Origin: Kitasatospora sp. NBC_00374
Lineage (GTDB): Bacteria; Actinomycetota; Actinomycetes; Streptomycetales; Streptomycetaceae
NCBI RefSeq assembly: GCF_041434935.1
Contig: NZ_CP107964.1
Location: 7,299,001-7,363,000 of the forward strand
Direction: 5' to 3'
Length of the DNA: 64,000 nucleotides
Shown: piece after piece, positions 34,530 through 42,652 of the stretch
Layout: each line of letters begins with the position of its first letter
How positions within the stretch are numbered: the stretch's first letter is position 1
Program-made: the position numbers and the translations under genes
The notes under the pieces: model-generated
Told to the model about the DNA's origin: nothing
Seen by the model: the letters and a program-made list of their open reading frames with translations, nothing else
Database searches by the model: none

Positions 34530-34815
34530 CGGACCGGGGCGCGGAGGGGCTCTCCAGGCGGGTGATCGCGAGAGCGCGCTGCTCGGCGAGCGCGGCGACC
34601 CGCAGGGCCCGGGGCCTTCCGCCGGAAGCGGACGGACCTCGGCCATCAGGTGGTCCGGGCGGGCGGGTGACGGCGGCGTCCACCGGTGCGCCCTGTCGGC
34701 GAAGTGATGGAACACCAGCCGCCGGGACACCCAGCCCGCTCGGCGACCCGTCGGGCCGGGAAGTGGGAGATGCCCTCGTCCAGCAGGGGGAGCATCGCAT
34801 CGGATGCCGCGCCAC
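34530..34815 (-). pseudogene. Remnant of a TetR-family regulator gene
   Basis: Reading the minus strand across three frames recovers a TetR-type N-terminus. PLLDEGISHFPARRVAERAG comes from one frame (ATG 34795 region). VSRRLVFHHFADRAH, the recognition helix, comes from a second. VDAAVTR, then DHLMAEVRPLPAEGP and LRVAALAEQRALAITRLE alternate between the third and second frames. At least three frame changes are needed and the ligand-binding half is missing. It fills the gap between two SpoIIE-family genes. Sequencing error could explain one shift but hardly all. Confidence 0.6.
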
Positions 34816-34837
34816 CGCCACCGCCGCCGGCAGCCGC

Positions 34838-36949
34838 TCAGTGCGGGTGCCGGCGCCGACCCGTCCCATCCGAGGCGTCGGTGTCGTGCGGCAGTGCCTG
34901 CTCCGACCAGATGGTCTTCCCCCGGTGCTCGAACCTGGTGCCCCACCGCTCGCCGAGCTGCCCGACCAGGAACAGCCCCCGGCCGCCCTCGTCGGTGGGG
35001 CGCGAGCGCCGCAGGTGCGGGGCGGTGCTGCTGGTGTCGGACACCTCGCAGATCAGGCTCCGGTCCAGGATCATGCGCAGCCGGATCGGCGGACTGCCGT
35101 ACCGGAGCGCGTTGGTGACCAGCTCGCTGACGATCAGCTCGGTCGAGAACGCCAGCTCCGTCAGGCCCCACACCCCGAGCTGGTGATCCGCGAGCCGGCG
35201 CGCGGTACCCACGACCCGGGGTTCGTCGGGGAGGGTCCAGATCGCGACGTGGTCCGCACCCAGCTCGCGGGTCCGGGCCAGCAGCAGGCTGGCATCGTGG
35301 GCGGTGCGGCCGACCAGCAGCGCGTAGACGGCGTCGTCGCACAACTGCCGCAGGCTGCGGTCGGGGTGCGCCATCACCCGTCCGAGGATCTCGGCGGGCC
35401 CGGTGCCGGCGCTCCTGCCGCCGGCGGCGAGGCCGACCGTGTGCAGTGCCAGCAGGCTGCCCACCGGCAGCTCGACCGTCACCGGCTCGTAGCCGCCCTC
35501 GCCGGTGCCCAGTGCGGGCCCGTCCGGGAGGTCGAAGGCCACTGCCTCGCCGTTCGGAGCCACGACCACCGGCGCCGGGTGGTCGGCCCCGGCCAGCGTG
35601 CAGATCCGGGTGGCCGGGTCGTACACGGCGTAGAGGCAGGAGGCCAGCGCCCGCAGGCCCGGCGCCTGCCCGCCGTCGGGCTCCTGCTGCTCGGTGTTGA
35701 GGGTCCGGGCGGTCTCGTCGAGGCTGCTGAGCAACTCGTCCGGCGGCAGGTCGCGGATGGCGAGGGTGCGCAGCGCCGTCCGCAACTGCCCCATGGTGGC
35801 GGTGGCCTCGATACCGTGCCCGGTGACGTCCCCGACGGTCAGCGCGACCCGGGCGCCCGACAGCGGGATCACGTCGTACCAGTGGCCGCCGCCACCGGAG
35901 GTGCCCGGCAGGTTCAGGTGCGCCGTCTCCACGGCCGTCAGCGGCGGCGGGTCCTTCGGCAGGAGGTGCCGCTGCAGTGCCGACGCCAGGGTGCGCTCGC
36001 GGGTGTAGCTGAGCGCGTTGTCGATGGTGAGCGAGGTCCGGGTGGCCAGCTCGCGCGCCACCTGGAGATCGTCCTCCTCGAACGGATCGGCCCGCTCGTA
36101 ACGGTAGAGCGCCACCACGCCCAGCACCGACCCGTGCACGTGCAGCGGCGCGACGATCATCGAGTGCACCCCGATGTCGGTGATGCGCCTCGCCCGGTCG
36201 GGGTCGGACGGGAGCCACGGTTCGTCCGGCGAGAGGCGGCGCAGCAGCCGGGGCGCGGCGTCGGTCAGGCTCTGGGTGAACGGGGTGGGGAAGGCGAACG
36301 TGGTCAGGCTGTCCGGCTCGATCGGACCGTCGCCGCCGCCGATCGACCGGAAGGCCGTCCGGCGCAGCGGCACGTCCGCCGCGACCGGGCCGGGCGCCAG
36401 CGGCTCGCCGCGCAGCGCCTCGTCGAGCAGGTCCACCGTCACCGCGTCCGCGAAGAGCGGCACCGCCGTCTCGGCGAGTTCCCCGGCGGTGCGGCGGGCG
36501 TCCAGCGACGTACCGATGGACCGGTGCGCCAGGGCCAGCACCGCCAGCCGCTGCATCGCGGCCTGCCCCTGGGTGACGTCCTGCGCGGACGCCACGCCCA
36601 GCACGGAGCCGTCCGAGCCCTGCAGCCGGAACATCGACACGGACAGCACGATCTGCTGCGCCGGTTCGGCCGGGGACATGCCGCTCACCAGGTGCTCACG
36701 GATCGGCGTGCCGGTCTTCAGCACCTCCGCGGCCAGCGCCTCCAGCTCGACGGTGTCGAAGCCCGGCGCGAACTCGCCCAGCCGGTGCCCCACGACGCTG
36801 CTCATCTCCACGCCCTTGATCCCACGACCCGCCGTGTTGTAGCGGACGATCCGCAGGTCGGGGTCGAAGACGAACAGGCCCATCGGCGCCTGGCTGAACA
36901 GGGCGTCGAGAATGTCCGCGGCCTGGTCCTCCCGTCCTGCTCCCGACAC
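34838..36949 (-). CDS. PAS-GAF-SpoIIE-HATPase protein with degenerate phosphatase site
   Basis: A 703-aa signalling protein: PAS (residues 1-120), GAF (about 140-330), SpoIIE-type PP2C (about 345-560) and a C-terminal anti-sigma-type ATPase (about 585-695, SELVTNALRYG and GGRGLFLVGQLGERWG). Two of the four metal-binding aspartates are replaced. GGDWYD reads GGHWYD (His356) and the YTDGL motif reads HTVGL (Val505), while VGDVTGHG is kept. The phosphatase may therefore be inactive or only a binding module, leaving the kinase-like domain as the output. GTG 36949 has AGGAGG eight bases upstream, which fixes the start. It is divergent from the gene at 37267. Confidence 0.85.
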   Translation of the reverse strand: MSGAGREDQAADILDALFSQAPMGLFVFDPDLRIVRYNTAGRGIKGVEMSSVVGHRLGEFAPGFDTVELEALAAEVLKTGTPIREHLVSGMSPAEPAQQIVLSVSMFRLQGSDGSVLGVASAQDVTQGQAAMQRLAVLALAHRSIGTSLDARRTAGELAETAVPLFADAVTVDLLDEALRGEPLAPGPVAADVPLRRTAFRSIGGGDGPIEPDSLTTFAFPTPFTQSLTDAAPRLLRRLSPDEPWLPSDPDRARRITDIGVHSMIVAPLHVHGSVLGVVALYRYERADPFEEDDLQVARELATRTSLTIDNALSYTRERTLASALQRHLLPKDPPPLTAVETAHLNLPGTSGGGGHWYDVIPLSGARVALTVGDVTGHGIEATATMGQLRTALRTLAIRDLPPDELLSSLDETARTLNTEQQEPDGGQAPGLRALASCLYAVYDPATRICTLAGADHPAPVVVAPNGEAVAFDLPDGPALGTGEGGYEPVTVELPVGSLLALHTVGLAAGGRSAGTGPAEILGRVMAHPDRSLRQLCDDAVYALLVGRTAHDASLLLARTRELGADHVAIWTLPDEPRVVGTARRLADHQLGVWGLTELAFSTELIVSELVTNALRYGSPPIRLRMILDRSLICEVSDTSSTAPHLRRSRPTDEGGRGLFLVGQLGERWGTRFEHRGKTIWSEQALPHDTDASDGTGRRRHPH

Positions 36950-37266
36950 CGGACGCACCTCCTGGCGGCAGCTAATGCCTCGTACACCACGATGGCAGAG
37001 CAGCCGCCCGAGGCAACTCCGGTGGCCTGGTCGCCCGGCCGAACGCGCTGGGTCGTCGACCGCGGGACGGGCGGAGACGGCTCGTCGGTGCCGCTGTCGC
37101 CGAGGCGGTGACGTTCGGCCGTACCGGGCGGCGCACCCCCCCCGGGCCGGGGTGCCCGGCCCCGGCAGCGGGCGTAGCGTCACTGCTATGGGCGTTGATC
37201 GGACCGAGCCGGGGGCTGCGCCGTCGCGCCCACGGCCGGAGGCGCTGCGGCCCGCGGGAGCAACCC
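36950..37266. promoter_or_regulatory. Divergent control region with a leaderless-type start
   Basis: 317 bp between two SpoIIE-family genes. On the plus strand TAGCGT (37175-37180) lies seven bases before an ATG (37188-37190) that opens a 31-codon frame ending at 37283, overlapping the GTG start at 37267. This suggests either a leaderless upstream ORF or a frameshifted N-terminus of the downstream gene. Nothing else is evident. Confidence 0.4.
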
Positions 37267-39372
37267 GTGCCGACCGCCGGTGACGCGGCCTGGTGGGACG
37301 AGCGGCTCGACGAGGCGCTGACAGCCGTCGTGGACGAGTGCGGCGCCTCCTCGGGCGGCGTCTACCTGCTCCCCGCCGACGAGGACGTCCTGCACCTGGC
37401 GGCCGTCCGCGGCCTGCCCGCCGAGTTCATCGCACCATGGACCAGAACCGCCCTCGCCGCCCCGGCCCCCACCAGTGACGCCCTGCGCGAGCACCGGCTG
37501 GTCTGGTCCGGCAGCCAGCAGGACTTCGCCCGGCTGTACCCGCGCATCGCCGTCACCATGCCGTACCACTTCGCGCTGGCGGCCGCCCCGATCCGCACCG
37601 GCGAACGCCGCTGGGGCGCACTGCTGCTGCTGTGGCCCGGTGCCCGCCCGCCGCACCTCACCCCCGCCGAGCGCGACCGCATCACGGCCGGCAGCGACCG
37701 CCTCGCCGGCCTGCTCACCCGCGCCGAGGCGCTCGGCCTGCCCGTCACCCCGCCCGCCCGGCCGCGTGTCCTGCCCCTGCAGCTGGACGAGGCCAAACTG
37801 CCCGCGACGGCCGCGACCGCCTTCGCCGAACGCCTCCCGGGCGGCAGCTGCGGACTCGACCTGAACGGACGGATCACCTTCCTCACCCGGACCGCGTGCG
37901 ACCTGCTGGGCGTCGAGCGCGAGGAACTGCTCGGCGCGATCCCCTGGCAGGCCCTGCCCTGGCTGGACGACCCCGTCTACGAGGACCGCTACCGCGCGGC
38001 GATCATCAGCCGCCAACCGGTCGCGTTCACCGCGCTGCGCCCCCCGGACCACTGGCTGGACTTCCGGCTCTACACCGGGGACGACGGGATCAGCGTCCGG
38101 ATCACCCCGGCCAACAGCGGCCCCGACGCCTCCGCCGCCCCGACCCGGCCCCGCCCGGCCCCCGTCTCCCGGGCCGGCCAGCTCTACCAGATCATGCACC
38201 TGGCGGCCGCCCTCACCGAGGCCGTCACGGCGGACGACGTGATCGCCCTGGTGGCCGAGCAGATCATGCCGGCCTTCGACGCCCAGGGACTCGCCATGAT
38301 GAGCGCCGAGGACGGGCGCCTCCAGGTCACCGGCTACCGGGGCTACACCGCCGAGCAGATGGACCGCTTCAACAGCATTCCCCTGGACGAACGCGTCGCC
38401 CCCATGATGCGGGCGATCACCGCCGGCGCGCCCGGCTTCTTCGGCGCCCCCGGCGAACTCGCCCACGCCTACCCGGAGGTCCCTCAGGTCACCGGCAAGA
38501 AGGCCTGGGCCGTCCTGCCGCTGATCACCTCCGGCCGCCCGGTCGGCTGCTGCCTGCTCTCGTACGACGAACCGCACCGCTTCGCGGCCGACGAACGCAC
38601 CGTCCTGACCTCGCTGGCCGGCCTGATCGCGCAGGCACTGGACCGCGCCCACCTCTACGACACCAAGAGCCGGCTCGCCCACGGCCTCCAACAGGCCCTG
38701 CTGCCCCACGCCCTGCCCGCGGTCGCCGGACTGCGGATCGCCTCCCGCTACCTGCCCGCCACCCGCGGCATGGACATCGGCGGCGACTTCTACGACCTGA
38801 TCCGGCTCGGCCCGACCGACGCGGCCGCCGTGATCGGCGACGTCCAGGGCCACAACGTGCCGGCCGCGGCCCTGATGGGACAGGTCCGCACCGCCGTCCA
38901 CGCCACCGCGGGCGCCGCACCCGACCAGGTCCTCGTCCGCGCCAACCGGCTGCTCTGCGACCTCGACCCGGACCTCTTCACGACCTGCCTGTACGCACAC
39001 CTGGACCTCGCCGCGCACCGCGCCTACGTGGTCAGCGCCGGACACCTGCCGCCGCTGCTGCGCCCGCCCGGCGGGCCCACCCGGGTACTGGACATCCCGC
39101 CCGGTCCGCCGCTGGGCGTCGACACCGGCTCCGCCTACCAGATCACCGACGTGCCGTTCGACGCCGGCGCCCTGATGCTGCTCTACACCGACGGCCTGGT
39201 GGAGACCCCCGACACGGACCTCGACCAGGCCATGGTCGCCCTCGCGGCCCGGCTCGACCGGGCGGTCCCCGACCTGGAGACGGTGGCGACCGACCTGGTC
39301 GCCACCGCCCAGCAGGCCGGTCAGCGTGCCGACGACATCGCCACCCTGCTGCTCCTGGCGACGCCGCACTGA
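37267..39372 (+). CDS. GAF-PAS-GAF SpoIIE-family phosphatase
   Basis: A 701-aa protein: an N-terminal GAF-like domain (VVDECGASSGGVYLLP onwards), a PAS domain (CGLDLNGRITFLTRTACDLL), and a second GAF (about residues 310-465). The C-terminal SpoIIE PP2C has intact ligands: IGGDFYD, IGDVQGHN, LYTDGLVE and RADDIATLL. It is probably a STAS-protein phosphatase integrating two small-molecule or redox inputs. GTG 37267 has GGGAG upstream. An ATG at 37188 in another frame precedes it and may be the original start if a frameshift has occurred. No HATPase domain is attached, unlike its divergent neighbour. Confidence 0.86.
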   Translation: MPTAGDAAWWDERLDEALTAVVDECGASSGGVYLLPADEDVLHLAAVRGLPAEFIAPWTRTALAAPAPTSDALREHRLVWSGSQQDFARLYPRIAVTMPYHFALAAAPIRTGERRWGALLLLWPGARPPHLTPAERDRITAGSDRLAGLLTRAEALGLPVTPPARPRVLPLQLDEAKLPATAATAFAERLPGGSCGLDLNGRITFLTRTACDLLGVEREELLGAIPWQALPWLDDPVYEDRYRAAIISRQPVAFTALRPPDHWLDFRLYTGDDGISVRITPANSGPDASAAPTRPRPAPVSRAGQLYQIMHLAAALTEAVTADDVIALVAEQIMPAFDAQGLAMMSAEDGRLQVTGYRGYTAEQMDRFNSIPLDERVAPMMRAITAGAPGFFGAPGELAHAYPEVPQVTGKKAWAVLPLITSGRPVGCCLLSYDEPHRFAADERTVLTSLAGLIAQALDRAHLYDTKSRLAHGLQQALLPHALPAVAGLRIASRYLPATRGMDIGGDFYDLIRLGPTDAAAVIGDVQGHNVPAAALMGQVRTAVHATAGAAPDQVLVRANRLLCDLDPDLFTTCLYAHLDLAAHRAYVVSAGHLPPLLRPPGGPTRVLDIPPGPPLGVDTGSAYQITDVPFDAGALMLLYTDGLVETPDTDLDQAMVALAARLDRAVPDLETVATDLVATAQQAGQRADDIATLLLLATPH

Positions 39373-39391
39373 GCGCGCCGAGGCCGCCCTC

Positions 39392-40036
39392 CTACCGCTG
39401 CGTCAGGGCGCGCAGCACCTGCGCGGCTTCGGGGGAGTCGGCGACCACGGCGACCAGCGAGCCGTCGGCGAAGCGCAGGTCCACCCGCTTCGGCTGGCGC
39501 GACCGGACGATCCCCGTTCCGCCCAGCTCGGCTCGGTGGAACCGGCCCAGCAGCTCGCCGTGGTCGTGGTCCACCAGCAGCAGCCCCCGATCCGTGAAGG
39601 CCAGCAGCGCCCGGGTGTGCCGGTAGCGCCGGTGCGCCGTCGGGCCGGTGCGGACGGCGACCACGAACCGCCCGGCCAGGCTGCGCCAACCGCCGACGAA
39701 CGGCCGGCCGTGGAACATCCGGCGGATGCCCTTGAACGTGGCCTCGGCGGTGTCCTCGACGACACCTTCGAGGTCGAGCAGCACCAGCGGGAAGAGCAGC
39801 ACGGTCATCAGGCACCCCCGCTTCCTTACAGCCGGGGCCTTGGCCCCGGCCGGCAGCGGAGGCTTCTCGACCCGCAGGCGCTTCGGCAGCTCCCTGCGGA
39901 CGAACCGGTCCAGCCCGACGTCGGCCACCCCGTGCAGGTACTCGCCCGGCTCCAGCCAGGCCAGCGGCAGCCGGGACCACTGCTCCAGCCGCTCGCGGTA
40001 GGCCTGTTCGAGCTTGGGACTGCGCTGGGCCGCCAT
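39392..40036 (-). CDS. WXG-operon protein with one membrane-like segment
   Basis: A 214-aa protein. The N-terminal region is charged and helical (LEQAYRERLEQWSRLPLAWL). A hydrophobic stretch, CLMTVLLFPLVLLDLEGVV, lies near residues 78-96. A C-terminal PH-like beta-rich part follows (LLAFTDRGLLLVDHDHGELL). It is the last gene of a three-gene operon; its ATG overlaps the upstream stop (TGATG at 40034-40038), so translation is coupled. The context suggests a role tied to the WXG100 proteins, possibly at the membrane. I do not recognise the family. Confidence 0.7.
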   Translation of the reverse strand: MAAQRSPKLEQAYRERLEQWSRLPLAWLEPGEYLHGVADVGLDRFVRRELPKRLRVEKPPLPAGAKAPAVRKRGCLMTVLLFPLVLLDLEGVVEDTAEATFKGIRRMFHGRPFVGGWRSLAGRFVVAVRTGPTAHRRYRHTRALLAFTDRGLLLVDHDHGELLGRFHRAELGGTGIVRSRQPKRVDLRFADGSLVAVVADSPEAAQVLRALTQR

Positions 40037-41031
40037 CAGCCGAACGCCTCCTCGATGCTGGTCGTCGGCACGTGGTAGGCCGGGGCGGGCTTCTCGCCGT
40101 CGAACTCGCGGGTCACGGAGTCGACGAAGGTGTCGCTGCTCAGCGCGTCCCCGACCGGTGCGCCGGGCGTCCCGGTCAGGCCGGTGGCGGCCTGGAGGAG
40201 CGGGGTGGCGACGGCACCCTGGAAACCCTTCAGCGCCGTCGAGGTGAGGAACCGCTCCGGGGACTTGTACGGGTTGGCCCAACTGCTCGGGCTGAACGCC
40301 GACTTGCCGCCCTTGCGCATCCGGCCGACCATCTTGCGGGCGGCGTTGGCCCGCTTGATCGCCTGCCCTGCCTTCTCGGCCTCCCGCATCTGCTTGATCA
40401 GACGGCGCAGGGTCCGCAGCTTCCGGGCGAGACTGACCGAGACCTTCTCCACCTTGGCGATGAAGACCAGCATCTCGGCCTCGACCACCACGGCGTCCAC
40501 GATCGTCGCCAGACCCAGCGTCAGCACGTCCGCGACGATGCCGGCCGCGATGGTGACGGCCAGCCACTCGATCGCCTCGCGGATGATCTCCACGACCAGG
40601 TCCTGGGCGAGCTTGCACTCCGCGGCCGCCTGGCTGAGCAGCTGCGCGGTCTGCGCCATGTCGTCGGCGGTGGCGTCGATCGCCTCGACGACCTGTCCCA
40701 TGTGGTTGCCGAACGCCGCCGAGGCCTCGCCGTGCCACTCGGCGGCGAGCCCGTCGGCGCCGCGCCGCAGCTCGGCGGCGACCTCCCGGGTGGCCTGGGC
40801 CTGGGCCTGCCACTCCTGTGCGGCGGCGGTGAGGGCGCTGGGGTCACCGGTGACCTTCTCCAGCCAGCCCATCAGCGGCGTCTTCTCCAGCGCCCACCGG
40901 ACGGCGTCGTCGATGCCCGAGTCGATCGCGCCCTGGGCCGGGTTGTGGATCTCCGGGATCGGGAGCAGCGGCTCCTTCATGAAGTCCCGGGTCCACTTGT
41001 ACGCGCCCGCGACGTCGGCAGCGGTGCTCAT
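40036..41031 (-). CDS. Large WXG100-superfamily protein
   Basis: A 331-aa protein. Residues 65-150 form a helix-turn-helix pair with WHGEAS at the turn, typical of WXG100 type VII substrates. A hydrophobic helical stretch follows (AVTIAAGIVADVLTLGLATI, about 165-190). A basic coiled region and a short Ser/Thr/Pro-rich tail complete it. No toxin domain is recognisable at the C-terminus. Its ATG overlaps the stop of the small WXG-like gene upstream (ATGA), and its own stop overlaps the next start, so the three genes are translated as a unit. Confidence 0.78.
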   Translation of the reverse strand: MSTAADVAGAYKWTRDFMKEPLLPIPEIHNPAQGAIDSGIDDAVRWALEKTPLMGWLEKVTGDPSALTAAAQEWQAQAQATREVAAELRRGADGLAAEWHGEASAAFGNHMGQVVEAIDATADDMAQTAQLLSQAAAECKLAQDLVVEIIREAIEWLAVTIAAGIVADVLTLGLATIVDAVVVEAEMLVFIAKVEKVSVSLARKLRTLRRLIKQMREAEKAGQAIKRANAARKMVGRMRKGGKSAFSPSSWANPYKSPERFLTSTALKGFQGAVATPLLQAATGLTGTPGAPVGDALSSDTFVDSVTREFDGEKPAPAYHVPTTSIEEAFG

Positions 41032-41348
41032 CGGCCGCCACCCCCGCCCATCATGGTGTGGATCTCCTCGTCGGCACCGCGGTAGTTGTCCGCCGTGACC
41101 TCCAGGCCCTCGGCCGCGTGGTCCAGCACGTCGATCAGGTCGGAGAGGTTCTGCTGCTCCGACACCGCGTGGTCGTTGTAGCCCTCGTGCAGTTCGTCCG
41201 AGTCCGGGAGGTGGCCGAAGGCGCCCCCGGGTATCTGCACGCCCGCCAGGGCGGCCTGGATGCGGGCGAGTTGGTCGCGCTGCTGCTCGATGACGGCCGC
41301 GTAGCGTTGCAGCACTTCCGGCTGCACTCGGATGTCCGGCGCACTCAT
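41028..41348 (-). CDS. Small Esx/WXG100-like helical protein
   Basis: A 106-aa, mainly alpha-helical protein. The first helix (EVLQRYAAVIEQQRDQLARI) and second helix (LIDVLDHAAEGLEVTADNY) flank a loop containing GAFGHLPDS. A Gly-rich end follows. The size and layout match Esx-like partners encoded next to larger WXG100 proteins. ATG 41348 follows GGGGGAAGG, a good ribosome site, and this is the first gene of the coupled trio. It probably pairs with the 331-aa protein. A short AT-rich stretch around 41440-41470 upstream may hold the promoter. Confidence 0.78.
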   Translation of the reverse strand: MSAPDIRVQPEVLQRYAAVIEQQRDQLARIQAALAGVQIPGGAFGHLPDSDELHEGYNDHAVSEQQNLSDLIDVLDHAAEGLEVTADNYRGADEEIHTMMGGGGGR

Positions 41349-41562
41349 GTCTGCCTGACCTTCCCCCGTTGTCTGTCTGCCCGGTCGCGCACCGCAGGGC
41401 GCCGACCGGCTGCCGGCCGGGCCTGCGAGTGCGCGACGAAGCGTAATGTATGACGTTTGGCCAGGTCATATGGGGTGGACCGGTGTGCCGTGGACGCGCG
41501 ATGTCCTCGGGATCCGCGCACCGGCCGCGCAACCGCCAGGGCTCCTGCGGCGTCTGGGCGGT

Positions 41563-42300
41563 CTACCGCCAGGTGTCGGCGACGGTCACGGTCCCGGTGG
41601 GCGGGGTGGTGGTGGAGCGGTTCGGACCGTCCTCCCAGGTGACACTGCCGTCGGCGTCCTTGCGGAGGTACTTGTACTGGACGGTCGTGTTCGGCGGCAG
41701 CGAGGCGAAGCCGGTCCACTGCGGGTTGACGGTGGCGCTGGTGGTGAGCGGGACGGCTCCGGCCGGGTCCCAGGCGCCGAGTTCGGCGGGGCTGCCGGTG
41801 ACGTAGAGGGTCTGGCCCCACCGGGTGGCCGCGGTGACGTGGAAGACCGCGGTGAGGGGGTTGCCGCCGGCCACGTTCCACCGGTCGTCGAAGGCGGTCC
41901 CGCCGCCGGGGGAGACGAAGGCCGAGCGGTCGGGTACGTCCTCCCGGGTCAGCGTGCCGGTCGCGGTGCGCCTGAGGTACGTGTACTGCACCTGGCCGCC
42001 GGGCGGCAGCCGGAGGTCGCCGTACCAGGTCGGGTAGCTGCCGGTGTCGGTGGCGAGGGGGACGGCCCTGGCCGGGTCCCAGGCGCCGAGTTCGGCCGTG
42101 CTGCCGGAGATCAGCAGGGTGTCTCCGGGGCCGGCGGCGGCGGTCAGTCGGACCGGCACGGTGACGCCCGGCGGGTGGTCCGCCCCGGTGTCGAAGGCGA
42201 AGGCGGGGGTGGCCGGGCCGGTGATCAGGCCGCCGAGCAGTGCCGTCAGCAGGGCGGCCGGGCGCAGCCGGCCGCCGCTGCCGGGACGGTGAAAGGGCAT
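41563..42300 (-). CDS. Secreted protein of two CBM20 starch-binding domains
   Basis: A 245-aa exported protein. The signal peptide runs to AFA-FD near residue 35 (basic N-terminus, Leu/Ala core). Two tandem CBM20 domains follow (about 45-140 and 150-245). Each has the repeated GSxAELGAWDPAxAVPL strand and a QYxYLR core, with aromatic residues (WYG, WTG) that stack on glucose rings. No catalytic domain is present, although CBM20 normally accompanies amylases. It would bind extracellular starch. ATG 42300 follows AGGGGGA. Palindromes resembling amylase operators lie about 85-110 bp upstream. Confidence 0.87.
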   Translation of the reverse strand: MPFHRPGSGGRLRPAALLTALLGGLITGPATPAFAFDTGADHPPGVTVPVRLTAAAGPGDTLLISGSTAELGAWDPARAVPLATDTGSYPTWYGDLRLPPGGQVQYTYLRRTATGTLTREDVPDRSAFVSPGGGTAFDDRWNVAGGNPLTAVFHVTAATRWGQTLYVTGSPAELGAWDPAGAVPLTTSATVNPQWTGFASLPPNTTVQYKYLRKDADGSVTWEDGPNRSTTTPPTGTVTVADTWR

Positions 42301-42652
42301 GGGATCCCCCTGGAGTGGCGGTGGTGGGGCGGTCCGGGTCGGGCCGCAGGCCGCATCGAAGCACACCGGGGCGGGCGGTGTTGAAATTTCTTTCATCATC
42401 TTGCGCAAGGAGCGACGGGTTCCGGCCGCGGCCGTCCCGTGGGCACCGGCCGAGGGCGGCCGCCACCATCCTCGTACCCGACCATGCCCGCTGAGCAGGG
42501 CACTCCCGCCGGCGGTGGGGGGCCGGTGGGTACCCTCGTGGCCGCCGGGCGGCAGGCGGCTGCCGTCGTGCCGTCAGGAACGGCACGGCGCAGGACGGCC
42601 GGAACTGTTCGTCCGGCGGCGTCCGGCGTCGTAGCGTCCGGCTCCGGTGGGG
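42301..42652. other. Upstream region of the CBM20 gene
   Basis: 352 bp between the potassium channel stop and the CBM20 start. The part nearest the CBM20 gene is locally AT-rich and holds the operator-like palindromes described separately. The rest, about 42415-42650, shows no gene that I can support; its open frames look like GC-rich shadows. Confidence 0.5.
42383..42409 (-). promoter_or_regulatory. Two palindromes resembling amylase-gene operators
   Basis: GAAATTTC (42383-42390) and CTTGCGCAAG (42400-42409) are perfect palindromes about two helical turns apart, in an AT-rich patch upstream of the CBM20 gene. CTTGCAAG-type repeats bound by MalR/Reg1 precede amylase and maltose genes in streptomycetes. 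The second palindrome is that motif with CG inserted at its centre. Control by starch or maltose supply is therefore plausible. Confidence 0.5.
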
